Part shown: piece by piece, positions 8,875-17,613 of the stretch
Layout of the letters: every line of letters begins with the position of its first letter
Numbering within the stretch: position 1 is the stretch's first letter
NCBI GenBank assembly: GCA_045589495.1
Contig: JAZNPF010000004.1
Location: forward strand, 97,467 to 161,466
DNA: 64,000 nt
Direction: 5' to 3'
Source of the DNA: SIG455 sp045589495
GTDB lineage: Bacteria > Bacillota > Clostridia > UMGS1810
Notes under the pieces: generated by a model
Told to the model about the DNA's origin: nothing
Databases searched by the model: none
What the model saw: the letters and a program-made list of their open reading frames with translations, nothing else
Translations under genes and position numbers: made by a program

Positions 8875-10269
8875 GTGAAGTTTGCATTATATTTTGGCAA
8901 CAGAGGATTTATGCCGGCCGAACTGATTGAAGGCGCAAGAGAAGATATGGTAAAGGCAGTTACGAATGCTGGATATGAGTATATTATGATGGATAAAAAT
9001 GCCACCCGTTACGGCGCAGTGGAAACACGTGACGAGGGCAGACTTTATGCCAAATGGTTAAAATCACACGAGGGAGAATATGACGGCGTTATTTTGTGTA
9101 TGCCGATTTTTGTTGATGAAAATGGCGCAATTGCTGCACTTCAGGATGCCGGGGTTCCTATTTTGATGCAGGCATATCCTGATGAAATAGGGAAGATGGA
9201 TTTTCAGCATAGAAGAGATGCATATTGCGGAAAATTCTCTGTAACTGATGTTTTTGAACAGTATAAAGTTCCCTACACAGTGATGAAACCACACGTTGTA
9301 CATCCGCTTACAAAGGAATTTGAGCAAAATCTGCATGATTTTGCGGGAATATGCCGTGTTGTAAAAGGAATGAAGAGATTTAACATCGGTTGTATTGGTG
9401 CAAGAACAACCGCTTTTAAAACAGTACGTTTCGACGAACTTACTATGCAAAGGCACGGAATAAACGTTGAAAGTTTTGACCTTTCGGAACTGTTTGAATT
9501 TGTCCGTGCCAAAGCAGATGATGACGAAAAAGTAATTGCGAAAAAGGCAGCTTTGGAAAACTATACTGATTTCACTAATGTCCCTGAAGATAAAAAAGTA
9601 ATGCTTTCTAAAATCAGCGTAGTAATTGATGAATACATAGAACAATACCATCTTGACGCAATTGCACTTCGCTGCTGGAATGAGATGGAAACTTATCTTC
9701 GTGTTTGTCCGTGTGTGCTGATAAGCGAACTTAACGACAGAGGTATTACCGCATCTTGTGAAATTGATATGTGCAGCGCAATTACTATGCGTGCATTGTC
9801 GCTTGCCACACAAGGTCCTGCCGCTTGCCTTGACTGGAATAACAACTACGGTGATGACCCTGACAAAGTTATTCTTTTCCACTGCGGTTCTACTGCACAA
9901 AAACTTATGAAAGAAAAAGGCACAGTTACTTCGCATAAGATGTTCGATAAAGGTGATCCGGGCAGCGGTTGGGGAACTAACGAGGGTAGAATTGCATCAT
10001 TCCCGATGACTTTCTCAAACTGCAAAACAGAAGACGGAAAAATCACCATCTATTTCAGTGAAGGTGAGTTTACGGAAGATTCCATTGAAAAAGAATTCTT
10101 CGGATGCGGCGGTGTTGCAAAAATCGATTATCTTCAGGATAAACTTATCAAACTTGCCAGAGGCGGATTTAAGCATCATACAACTGTTGCAAACGGGCAC
10201 GTTAAAGCAATTCTGGAGGAAGCGTTTAAGTATTACCTTGGCTATGATGTTGTGAGTATAGAGGTGTAA
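8875..10269 (+). CDS. L-fucose/L-arabinose isomerase family protein
   Basis: Probably converts an aldose to a ketose in the cytoplasm, the first step of the local sugar pathway. The GTG at 8875 is preferred because the AGGGG at 8861-8865 lies about 9 bases before it; an in-frame ATG at 8866 directly touches that site. The 464-residue protein has the two-domain layout of the fucose/arabinose isomerase fold. Likely metal ligands are the Glu in ASCEIDMCS, the Asp in CLDWNN and the His in LFHCGS, matching the Glu/Asp/His pattern of FucI. Sequence is too far from FucI or AraA to name the sugar. It is the first gene of an operon with a kinase (3 bases downstream) and an aldolase. Confidence 0.85.
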   Translation: MKFALYFGNRGFMPAELIEGAREDMVKAVTNAGYEYIMMDKNATRYGAVETRDEGRLYAKWLKSHEGEYDGVILCMPIFVDENGAIAALQDAGVPILMQAYPDEIGKMDFQHRRDAYCGKFSVTDVFEQYKVPYTVMKPHVVHPLTKEFEQNLHDFAGICRVVKGMKRFNIGCIGARTTAFKTVRFDELTMQRHGINVESFDLSELFEFVRAKADDDEKVIAKKAALENYTDFTNVPEDKKVMLSKISVVIDEYIEQYHLDAIALRCWNEMETYLRVCPCVLISELNDRGITASCEIDMCSAITMRALSLATQGPAACLDWNNNYGDDPDKVILFHCGSTAQKLMKEKGTVTSHKMFDKGDPGSGWGTNEGRIASFPMTFSNCKTEDGKITIYFSEGEFTEDSIEKEFFGCGGVAKIDYLQDKLIKLARGGFKHHTTVANGHVKAILEEAFKYYLGYDVVSIEV

Positions 10270-10272
10270 TGT

Positions 10273-11739
10273 ATGTTAATAGGCGGTCTTGATGTTGGAA
10301 CAACCGGTTGTAAACTGACCATCTATGACGAAAAAGGAAATCATATCTATAATTCCTATAAGGAATATGAAATAAACCGTCATAATGGTGAGCATGAGAT
10401 CGATGCGGAAATTATTTTTGCATCCGTGTGCGAGGTAATTAAGGATACTGCCGGAAAATGTGAATTTTCTGCTATTGGCGTAACAACTTTTGGAGAAACT
10501 TTTGTTTTATTGGATGAAAATGACAATGTACTGCTTCCTTCAATGCTCTACACAGATCCCAGAGGTGAAGAAGAGTGCAAATGGCTTTGTGATGCTCTGG
10601 ATGAAAAAAGACTGATTAAGATTACGGGTGTAAAGCCACATTCGATGTATAGTCTTCCTAAAATTATGTGGGTTAAAAATAACCGTCCTGAAATTTTTGC
10701 AAAAATAAAAAGGGTAATGCTTATGGAGGATTACATCGTCTATAAACTTACCGGAAATGCATATATTGATTATTCACTTGCAGCAAGGACTATGGCTCTG
10801 GACATACAGAAAAAATGTTGGAGCGAAGAAATTTTAAATGCTGCAGGTATCGATAAAAATCTTTTGTCACAGCCTGTAGCGTCGTTTCATATTGCTGGTG
10901 AAATCATAAACGATATTGCAAATCGGTTGGGTATTAAGGAAAATGTAAAAATTATCAATGGTGCTCACGATCAGGTTGCGGCGGCTGTGGGCGCAGGTGT
11001 TTTTGAGGTCGGTCAGGCGGTTGACGGAACAGGAACCGTAGAATGTATTACCCCTGTATTCGATAAAATTCCTGAAGATGAACGTTTGTATCACGAGGGA
11101 TATTCGGTAGTGCCGTATGTTTTTGACGGAACTTATGTGTGCTATGCGTTGTCGTTTACCGGTGGTGCAACACTTAAATGGTTCAGGGATAACTTTTCCG
11201 AAGGTAAATCTTATGCAGAACTTGATTCAATGGCAAAAGATGAGCCCACGGGTGTTCTGGTTATGCCACACTTTGCAGGCGCGGCAAATCCGTATATGGA
11301 TAATGGCTCTAAAGCGGCGATGATAGGTTTGACACTTGAACATACAAAAGAAGATATCTATAAAGCCCTTATGGAAGGCGTAACCTATGAAATTATGACA
11401 AATGTTGAGCATCTTGAGGGTTTTGGTATAATTCTTAACAAACTTTTTGCCACTGGCGGAGGTGCATCATCTGATATATGGCTGCAGATTAAAGCGGATA
11501 TTTTGAATCGCCCTGTAACTGCACTTGCAGCAAAAGAGGCAGGCACGTGCGGTACTTGTATGATGGTAGGCGTTGCCGTTGGAATTTATAAGGATTTGTA
11601 TGAAGCAAGAAATGTTTTCGTAAAGGAGAAGAAAACATTCATGCCAAATCCTCATAAATCAGAAAAATATCAAAAATATTATGAGGCTTATAAATCTGTT
11701 TATAATGCAGTAAAGACCATTGTTGAAAAAGCGGAATAA
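10273..11739 (+). CDS. FGGY-family carbohydrate kinase (xylulokinase-like)
   Basis: Phosphorylates a sugar, most likely the ketose made by the upstream isomerase, with ATP. The 488-residue length fits the family. It opens with the phosphate-binding loop GGLDVGTTGCK, has the central GAHDQVAAAVGAG segment with the catalytic-type Asp, and ends with the FGGY signature region around LFATGGGASSDIWLQIKAD. A GAGGTG ribosome binding site overlaps the end of the isomerase gene. Substrates in this family (xylulose, ribulose, fuculose, rhamnulose, glycerol) cannot be told apart by eye. Confidence 0.92.
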   Translation: MLIGGLDVGTTGCKLTIYDEKGNHIYNSYKEYEINRHNGEHEIDAEIIFASVCEVIKDTAGKCEFSAIGVTTFGETFVLLDENDNVLLPSMLYTDPRGEEECKWLCDALDEKRLIKITGVKPHSMYSLPKIMWVKNNRPEIFAKIKRVMLMEDYIVYKLTGNAYIDYSLAARTMALDIQKKCWSEEILNAAGIDKNLLSQPVASFHIAGEIINDIANRLGIKENVKIINGAHDQVAAAVGAGVFEVGQAVDGTGTVECITPVFDKIPEDERLYHEGYSVVPYVFDGTYVCYALSFTGGATLKWFRDNFSEGKSYAELDSMAKDEPTGVLVMPHFAGAANPYMDNGSKAAMIGLTLEHTKEDIYKALMEGVTYEIMTNVEHLEGFGIILNKLFATGGGASSDIWLQIKADILNRPVTALAAKEAGTCGTCMMVGVAVGIYKDLYEARNVFVKEKKTFMPNPHKSEKYQKYYEAYKSVYNAVKTIVEKAE

Positions 11740-11762
11740 CAAAGGAAATAAAAGGTGAGAAT

Positions 11763-12680
11763 ATGTTAGTAAGTTTAAAAGAAATTTTGAAGGTTGCAGA
11801 AGCAAAGAAGTGTGCGATAGGTTCGTTCAATACACCGAATCTTGCGAGTATGAGGGCTGTTATCGGTGCTGCAGAGGAACAAAAGATGCCCGTTATCATT
11901 ATGCATGCCCAGATACATGAGGAAATGAATGTGTGTAAAATGGAAGAGATAGCACCCATTATGCTTTTTATGGCGGAAAAAGCAACTGTTCCGGTGTGCG
12001 TGCACCTTGACCACGGAACAGATATATCTTACGTCAAAAGAGCGTTGGACCTTGGATTTACATCTGTAATGTATGACGGTTCTGAGGCGGAACGCGAACT
12101 CAATTATGCCAATACATCCATTGTTGTTGAAATGGCACGCAAGCACGGTGCTTCTGTTGAGGCGGAGATTGGTTCTATGGGTGCCAGAGAGGGTGGCGGC
12201 AGCGGCGGTGAAAGTATTTATACTGATCCTGACGATGCTAAAGATTTTGCAGAAAAAACAGGAATAGATGCACTTGCGTGTGCATTTGGAACAGCACACG
12301 GATTATATGCAAAAGAGCCAAAATTGGATTTTCAACGTTTAAAGAGAATAGGGGAACTGGTATCTGTTCCGTTGGTTATGCATGGAGGAAGTGGTGTTAA
12401 CCCTGCTGACTATATGAAATCAATAGAACTTGGAATCAGAAAAATCAACTGCTATACCTATATGGCAAAGGCAGGCGGTACTGCGGTTGACGGATTGAAG
12501 AAAGATATGCTTTACCATGATATTGAACTTGCAGCAACTCAGGCGATGAGGGAAGATGCAAGCAAGTCCATAGGCTTTTTCTCTATGCCAAAGAGTCCGG
12601 AATATTCAAAATATACCGGCTTCTCAGATGAACAGGTAGGCGATATTGTTAGAAAAGTGTTGGAAAACATAAATAAGTAA
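11763..12680 (+). CDS. Class II (zinc) ketose-bisphosphate aldolase
   Basis: Expected to split a phosphorylated ketose into dihydroxyacetone phosphate and an aldehyde. The 305-residue protein is of the FbaA/GatY/KbaY type: SFNTPN near the start, HLDHGTD with zinc and active-site residues at about residues 80-86, the GSMGAREGG loop, AFGTAHG and the phosphate-binding MHGGSG motif near 206-211. It is the third gene of the operon. The small (about 215-residue) FucA/RhaD-type aldolase usual in fucose and rhamnose pathways is not used here. A fructose-, tagatose- or other ketose-phosphate substrate is possible. Confidence 0.92.
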   Translation: MLVSLKEILKVAEAKKCAIGSFNTPNLASMRAVIGAAEEQKMPVIIMHAQIHEEMNVCKMEEIAPIMLFMAEKATVPVCVHLDHGTDISYVKRALDLGFTSVMYDGSEAERELNYANTSIVVEMARKHGASVEAEIGSMGAREGGGSGGESIYTDPDDAKDFAEKTGIDALACAFGTAHGLYAKEPKLDFQRLKRIGELVSVPLVMHGGSGVNPADYMKSIELGIRKINCYTYMAKAGGTAVDGLKKDMLYHDIELAATQAMREDASKSIGFFSMPKSPEYSKYTGFSDEQVGDIVRKVLENINK

Positions 12681-12701
12681 AATATATTCATCTAAAGACA
12701 T

Positions 12702-12736
12702 AAAGTCCGGAATACTCGTGTATTCCGGACTTTTCC
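12702..12736. terminator. Bidirectional terminator after the sugar operon
   Basis: A perfect 14-bp stem (AAAGTCCGGAATAC with GTATTCCGGACTTT) with a TCGT loop, followed by T residues on the right and preceded by an A-rich left arm. It lies between convergent genes. Confidence 0.93.
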
Positions 12737-12745
12737 AATATAATT

Positions 12746-13387
12746 TTAAACATTCGATGGTAATTCTGTTTTTAATTCATTTAAATGGGCATCCTCACTT
12801 ACTTTTGTACATTTCCATTTACCGCAGTCATATTCAAAAGTTGTAACAGAAGCATTTGTAACCCACGGGACGGATTTCATTTCATTAAGACTCCCGTAAT
12901 TTACTAGAGTCTGCATCACACGTATCGGAGTGGCGTGCGTTGCTATGACTATTGTTTTTCCGTTGTTGGCAGTTGCGATGTCTGTCAATACAGTTATAAC
13001 GCGTTCACCAAGTTGTTTGACAGATTCTCCGCCTGTACAACGTGCGTTGCCGATATCTGTGAGCCAGACTTTATAATCTTCTGCGTATTCGGTTGCTAAA
13101 GTATCATACTTTAAACCCTCCCATTTTCCCGCAGATATTTCACGCAAGCGTTTGTCTGGTATAATTTCAACACCGGTTAAATCTGCTACACACTTGCCTG
13201 TTTTAAATGCTCTTTTCAGGTCGCTTGCATATACTTTATCAACTTTATAATTGCTTGCTATGTATTCTGCAGTTTTCTGTGCTTGTTTTAAACCATTGTT
13301 TTGCAGGTCGGCATCTAAATTACCGGCAAAAAGTTTGTTTCGGTTGGCTTCGCTTTCACCGTGCCGGATCATAAGTAAAGTAGTCAT
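12746..13387 (-). CDS. Histidine phosphatase family protein (phosphoglycerate mutase-like)
   Basis: A 213-residue cytoplasmic phosphatase of the branch that works through a phospho-histidine. The catalytic RHGESEAN motif is at residues 8-15 and the second histidine lies in IATHATPIRV. The sequence fits broad small phosphatases such as the GpmB/CobC group rather than glycolytic mutase; the substrate is unknown. It lies 22 bases downstream of a serine hydrolase gene on the same strand, with GGAG before the start, so the two form a small operon. Confidence 0.88.
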   Translation of the reverse strand: MTTLLMIRHGESEANRNKLFAGNLDADLQNNGLKQAQKTAEYIASNYKVDKVYASDLKRAFKTGKCVADLTGVEIIPDKRLREISAGKWEGLKYDTLATEYAEDYKVWLTDIGNARCTGGESVKQLGERVITVLTDIATANNGKTIVIATHATPIRVMQTLVNYGSLNEMKSVPWVTNASVTTFEYDCGKWKCTKVSEDAHLNELKTELPSNV

Positions 13388-13409
13388 TTTAAATATACTC
13401 CGTTTAAAT

Positions 13410-14576
13410 TTATCTTGTTATACACGTATAGAGAATGTTTCTGAGTCTTGGCAGATAAAAAGTTTCCTGGGGATTGAGCATGTGGTGTGCATAAAACATT
13501 GATACTTTGTTGTCAGTATCAGCCAGAAGCATCGCTCCTGCTGCACCGCCCCAGCCGAACTCGCCCACGGGACCTGTAGAACCTGCTGCGGCTTTGCTCA
13601 TAAGTGTTCTTACTCCAAGACCGTATCCGTAACCTTTAAGTTGTGGCCAGGTCATTGTTTTCAGTTGTGCTTCGTTTAACTGGTTTTCACACATAAGAAG
13701 AATTGTGCTTTCGGAAAGTATTCTTTCTCCGTTAGGGCCTACGCCGCAGTTTGCAAGAGCAGATACGAATTTTGCATATTCATTTACAGATACAACAATG
13801 CCTGCTCCACCGCTGTCAAACTCAGGTGCCTGACCGTTACGTGCCTTACCGACATTTTTGAGTCTGCCGCCTTTATTACTTCCGTGTGACTGAAGATTAA
13901 CAATGTTTTTCTCTGTTTCGTCTTCAAGGTAGTATTGCTCTGCCATTTTATCCATTACGTCATCGTTGTGATAATAGATATCTTTAATACCAAGCGGATC
14001 AAACACATTTTCTTTCATATATTCACGGAATTTTTTGCCTGAAATCACTTCAACAACAGCACCTAAAACATCATGACTGAATCCATATCTCCACTGTGCT
14101 CCGGGTTCAAAAGCAATAGGGTCTGATGCTATGCATTTTGCAACTGTAACGGTGTTCATTTTGCCGTTTGTAATTTCTGCTGCTTTTTTAAAACCGTCGG
14201 TATCGGAGTTATATGTAAGACCAGATGTCATTGTAAATAAATGCCTCATTGTAATGGGATTTTCGGCTTTTACAAGACCGTTATCCGTTTGTATATACAT
14301 ATCTTTGAATTCGGGGATAAAATCATACAAAGGATCGTCAAGCAGAAAATATCCTTTTTCAAAAAGTTGGAGTGCTCCGATTATTGTTGCCGGTTTTGAA
14401 CATGAATAAATATTTATCAGTTTATCTGATGACATCGGAATTTTATTTTCAAGGTCTGCGTATCCGGAACTGTAATTAAACACTTCTTTGTTGTCAATAT
14501 ATATACTTATATTGTTGCCGGGAACTAACTCTGATGTTAGCCTGTCCATAAAATCTTTCATAGGTTTGAAGTCCAT
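13410..14576 (-). CDS. Serine hydrolase, beta-lactamase/class C esterase family (paralog 1)
   Basis: A 388-residue penicillin-binding-protein-fold hydrolase. The nucleophile motif is Ser58-x-x-Lys61 in YSCSKP, the tyrosine motif is YGFSHDVLG with Tyr164, and the FGWGGAAGAM segment stands where the KTG-type motif lies. These features match EstB-like esterases more than true AmpC enzymes. No signal peptide or membrane anchor is visible, so it is probably cytoplasmic and not a secreted antibiotic-resistance enzyme. A clear paralog is encoded at 15904-17034. The substrate is unknown. Confidence 0.9.
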   Translation of the reverse strand: MDFKPMKDFMDRLTSELVPGNNISIYIDNKEVFNYSSGYADLENKIPMSSDKLINIYSCSKPATIIGALQLFEKGYFLLDDPLYDFIPEFKDMYIQTDNGLVKAENPITMRHLFTMTSGLTYNSDTDGFKKAAEITNGKMNTVTVAKCIASDPIAFEPGAQWRYGFSHDVLGAVVEVISGKKFREYMKENVFDPLGIKDIYYHNDDVMDKMAEQYYLEDETEKNIVNLQSHGSNKGGRLKNVGKARNGQAPEFDSGGAGIVVSVNEYAKFVSALANCGVGPNGERILSESTILLMCENQLNEAQLKTMTWPQLKGYGYGLGVRTLMSKAAAGSTGPVGEFGWGGAAGAMLLADTDNKVSMFYAHHMLNPQETFYLPRLRNILYTCITR

Positions 14577-14646
14577 ATTAAGCCCTCCTTATTTTATAGG
14601 CATTATAGCACATATTTATTATTTGTACAAGCACAAAATCTCTTGA

Positions 14647-14657
14647 CACGAATCGTG
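14647..14657. promoter_or_regulatory. Palindrome CACGAATCGTG overlapping a TTGACA element
   Basis: An 11-base perfect palindrome (5-bp arms, one centre base) in the divergent gap between the serine hydrolase and the ATP-grasp gene. It overlaps the last bases of TTGACA at 14643-14648. It is a candidate operator; the cognate protein is unknown and no matching -10 at ideal spacing is obvious. Confidence 0.35.
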
Positions 14658-14692
14658 CGACACAAATAATTTATATATAAATGTAAGGTATA

Positions 14693-14721
14693 TTGAAATT
14701 ATTTAAATATTATGGTATACT
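14693..14721 (+). promoter_or_regulatory. Promoter of the ATP-grasp gene
   Basis: TTGAAA at 14693-14698 and TATACT at 14716-14721 are separated by 17 bases, about 40 bases before the start codon. It is the best match in the 183-base gap. Confidence 0.6.
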
Positions 14722-14759
14722 TATTTTAATCATTTTTCCTGATGATGGGGGCGTAGTAT

Positions 14760-15878
14760 ATGAAAAAGTATTGGAAATACACGGATGGGACTGCAAGATG
14801 GAAGTATAATTCTCCTTTTGAAAACTGGTTGTCTTATCGTGCTGACAATAGTGAATTCATGAAAATTTTGTATGTCGCATTTTATCGTATAATCGATGGG
14901 AAGTTTTATAAAAATGGTTTAAAATTTATTGACAAAGAAATTGACACTTTTGTTTCTTTGGGAGGTGTTATTCCGTTTTCCCGCAAAAGGCTCGTACGGG
15001 ATATGGTATATTCTTTACATAGATTCGGTGCCATGTTTAATGAATATTTTCTGTATGAGTTTTATAATAAAAACGTTTTTGGGAGAAATGAATATATTTG
15101 CGATAAAGAAAGATACGATTATTATCGTATGATGAATAAAGATGAAAACATTGAGTTGTTTGACAACAAGGGCAAAACGTATGAACTTTTTAAAGAGTTT
15201 TATGCAAGAGAATTTTTATCTATTACTTCAATTGCTCAAAAAGATGAGTTCATTAAATTTGCAGAAAAAAATAAAGAAATAATTATAAAGCCGCTTTCAA
15301 GCAGCGGAGGAAGAAATATATTCAAATGTAGTGTAACAAAAGAAAATGCGTCTGAAACATTTGATAAAATTTTAAAAGACGGTCCGTTCGTGGCGGAAGA
15401 AATTATTATTCAATCGGAGGAAATGGCAAAATTTCATCCGGCATCGCTTAATACGGTGCGCGTTTCAACCGTTTTAAGTGGAGGTAAAGCAGAAATTTTT
15501 GCGCCGTTTATAAGAATAGGAAGAGGTGGCTCTGTGGTGGACAATACTTCTTCAGGAGGCGTATTTGCTAATGTTGATGAAAAAACGGGAATAGTTGTTT
15601 CTAAAGCCGTTAGTAAAAAAGGTGAGACGTTTTGTGTGCATCCGGATACGTATATTCCTATAATCGGATTTCAGATACCTGAATGGGACAAGGCGATAGA
15701 ACTTGTTACAAAACTTGCACAGGTAGTAAGCAGTAATAGGTATACTGCCTGGGATATTGCTCACACACCGAAAGGTTGGGTTATGGTTGAGGGCAATGCC
15801 AGGGGCGAGTTCACATCACAAATGCCTGACAAAAAAGGAAGAAAAAATCAACTTATGGAATTGATAAAGAATAAATAA
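14760..15878 (+). CDS. ATP-grasp protein, sugar-transfer-associated type
   Basis: A 372-residue protein with an ATP-grasp fold in its C-terminal two thirds: IIIKPLSSSGGRNIF is the nucleotide-binding lysine and glycine-rich loop, VAEEII the hinge, and WDIAHTPKGWVMVEGNARG the metal-binding end. It resembles the sugar-transfer-associated ATP-grasp family (PF14397), often found in capsule and exopolysaccharide loci. ATP-grasp enzymes ligate a carboxylate to an amine or thiol; the substrates here are unknown. The gene looks more A+T-rich than its neighbours, with many AAA/AAT/ATT codons, which may mean later acquisition. It is followed 25 bases later by a serine hydrolase gene and is probably co-transcribed with it. 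Confidence 0.75.
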   Translation: MKKYWKYTDGTARWKYNSPFENWLSYRADNSEFMKILYVAFYRIIDGKFYKNGLKFIDKEIDTFVSLGGVIPFSRKRLVRDMVYSLHRFGAMFNEYFLYEFYNKNVFGRNEYICDKERYDYYRMMNKDENIELFDNKGKTYELFKEFYAREFLSITSIAQKDEFIKFAEKNKEIIIKPLSSSGGRNIFKCSVTKENASETFDKILKDGPFVAEEIIIQSEEMAKFHPASLNTVRVSTVLSGGKAEIFAPFIRIGRGGSVVDNTSSGGVFANVDEKTGIVVSKAVSKKGETFCVHPDTYIPIIGFQIPEWDKAIELVTKLAQVVSSNRYTAWDIAHTPKGWVMVEGNARGEFTSQMPDKKGRKNQLMELIKNK

Positions 15879-15903
15879 ACACATAAATCGGAGGCTGAAC
15901 GTA

Positions 15904-17034
15904 TTGAATTATATCAAACAAGGGTATGAGAATGGTTTTAAAGACCTTATTTCTGTTCTGAATAAATTTATTGAACTCGGTGTTCCGGGTAATGACTGTG
16001 CTGTGTATCATAAGGGTGAACTTGTTTTGCGCTATATGGCAGGATACAGCAATCTGGAGGATAAAATCCCGATAAACGGAAATGAAATGTACAACGTATA
16101 TTCATGCAGTAAACCGCTTACTTGTGCCGCGGCTTTGCATTTGTGGGAAAAGGGTGCTTACGGTCTTGATGAACCGCTTTATAAGTATATGCCGCAATTT
16201 AAGGATATGACTGTTCAGACTGATAGCGGATTAAAAAAAGCAGAGAAGGATATAACAATCCGCCAGTTGTTTACGATGAGTGCAGGATTTGATTATGACG
16301 TTCAAAGAAATGCAATAAAGCGTGTTTTTGCCGAAACAGACGGAAGATGCCCTACAAGAGATACCATTGAGGCTCTTGCTGAAGAACCGCTTATTTTTGA
16401 ACCTGGTACAAGTTGGGCATATAGTCTTTGCCATGATGTTCTTGCGGCATTTGTGGAGGTTGTAAGCGGCAAAAAATTCGGTGACTATGTTCGTGATAAT
16501 ATATTTTCCCCTCTTGGAATGACGCGTTCTACGTTCAATATGCCTGAAGAAAGATTTTCAGAACTTGCCGAGCAATATATTTTGGATGAAAACACAAAAG
16601 AACACTATAATTGCGGCAAGCAGACGAAAAATTATAAATTAGGAAGCGAGTATGAAAGCGGTGGCGCAGGTTGTGTGACTTGTCTTGATGATTATGTTAA
16701 ATTCCTGGAGGCTTTGCGTATAGGTGATATTATATTAAAAAGCGAAACCATAGATATGATGCGTACAAACCAGATAGACGGCAATGTATTAAAAGCGTAC
16801 CATGATATGCCGATAAGAGAAAAATACGGGTATGGTCTTGGTGTGCGTGTTCCCGTTGCCCCTGATGCCACACAGGATTTCGGATGGGGTGGTGCAGCAG
16901 GGTCGTATATGGCTGTTGACCGTGACAATGATTTTACTGTTTTTTACGCTCAGCATCTTTTTGGATCTCCCGTGCCGGATATTGAACAGAAATGGAGTCT
17001 TGGTATGCTTGCTCGTAAGGGTATATCAAAATAA
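15904..17034 (+). CDS. Serine hydrolase, beta-lactamase/class C esterase family (paralog 2)
   Basis: A 376-residue relative of the protein at 13410-14576. It starts at a TTG eight or so bases after CGGAGG. The nucleophile motif is Ser67-x-x-Lys70 (YSCSKP), the tyrosine motif is YSLCHDVL with Tyr173, and the DFGWGGAAGSY segment is shared with paralog 1, as is the order of conserved blocks. No signal peptide is visible. It lies directly after the ATP-grasp gene and before a strong terminator. Having two such hydrolases on either side of an ATP-grasp gene suggests a common pathway, but the substrate is not known. Confidence 0.9.
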   Translation: MNYIKQGYENGFKDLISVLNKFIELGVPGNDCAVYHKGELVLRYMAGYSNLEDKIPINGNEMYNVYSCSKPLTCAAALHLWEKGAYGLDEPLYKYMPQFKDMTVQTDSGLKKAEKDITIRQLFTMSAGFDYDVQRNAIKRVFAETDGRCPTRDTIEALAEEPLIFEPGTSWAYSLCHDVLAAFVEVVSGKKFGDYVRDNIFSPLGMTRSTFNMPEERFSELAEQYILDENTKEHYNCGKQTKNYKLGSEYESGGAGCVTCLDDYVKFLEALRIGDIILKSETIDMMRTNQIDGNVLKAYHDMPIREKYGYGLGVRVPVAPDATQDFGWGGAAGSYMAVDRDNDFTVFYAQHLFGSPVPDIEQKWSLGMLARKGISK

Positions 17035-17044
17035 GTGACAATAA

Positions 17045-17073
17045 AAAAGACATCTTCAATGAAGATGTCTTTT
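17045..17073. terminator. Bidirectional terminator between serine hydrolase and ptsH
   Basis: A 13-bp perfect stem (AAAAGACATCTTC with GAAGATGTCTTTT) and an AAT loop, with A and T runs on the two sides. It serves both convergent genes. Confidence 0.93.
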
Positions 17074-17091
17074 AAAGTTTAAGTACATAAA

Positions 17092-17361
17092 TTACTGAGC
17101 GTCATCAAAATTAGAGTCAATCAATTCAACCAAAGTATTGATTGCTTCTTCTTCGTCTTCACCATCAGCAATAACAGTTATGGTTGTGCCTTTTATGATT
17201 CCAAGAGAAAGAACACCCAAAAGACTTTTTGCATTAACTTTGCGGTCCTGTTTAGATACCCATATATTAGATTTAAAATTATTGGCTTTTTGAATAAAAA
17301 ATGTTGCGGGACGTGCGTGTAAACCCACCTGATTCTGAACAATAACGTCTTTGCTTAACAT
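17092..17361 (-). CDS. ptsH: HPr phosphocarrier protein
   Basis: An 89-residue HPr of the phosphotransferase system, or at least of its regulatory branch. It carries the EI-phosphorylated His15 in GLHARPAT and the HPr-kinase site Ser46 in NAKSLLG, so both transport and CcpA-type catabolite-repression roles are possible. The presence of His15 separates it from Crh. No ptsI or enzyme II gene is near; it is monocistronic with its own promoter at 17416-17444 on the - strand. AAAGGAGCG precedes the ATG. Confidence 0.95.
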   Translation of the reverse strand: MLSKDVIVQNQVGLHARPATFFIQKANNFKSNIWVSKQDRKVNAKSLLGVLSLGIIKGTTITVIADGEDEEEAINTLVELIDSNFDDAQ

Positions 17362-17415
17362 ATATAACGCTCCTTTTAGGTTGTTAACATAATATTTGCG
17401 AAAATTAACATATAT

Positions 17416-17444
17416 AGAATACTAAAAAATTTATAAAATGTCAA
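17416..17444 (-). promoter_or_regulatory. Promoter of ptsH
   Basis: Read on the - strand, TTGACA (17444-17439) and TATTCT (17421-17416) are 17 bases apart. Downstream, TATGTTAA occurs twice about 23 bases apart before the start codon, which could be a regulatory repeat or chance in this A+T-rich leader. Confidence 0.72.
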
Positions 17445-17560
17445 TATACATATTAAAACATAAATTTTGATTATATTACGTTAATTATATAACATTTTTG
17501 AATAAAATTCAATACTAATTTTTTTATTTTGCGAAAAAATAAAAAAATTTAAAAAAAGTA

Positions 17561-17589
17561 TTGACAATGATATACAATCTGTGTATAAT
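17561..17589 (+). promoter_or_regulatory. Consensus promoter of tRNA cluster 2
   Basis: TTGACA at 17561-17566 and TATAAT at 17584-17589 with a 17-base spacer, preceded by a long A/T tract that could act as an UP element. It resembles the promoter of tRNA cluster 1 in the bases just before the -35. Confidence 0.9.
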
Positions 17590-17613
17590 AGATAACGTTG
17601 ACAGCGGAGATAT

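Noticed and set aside
13410..17034. Beta-lactam resistance genes
   Set aside because: The two hydrolases lack signal peptides and true AmpC motifs and look like cytoplasmic EstB-type esterases.
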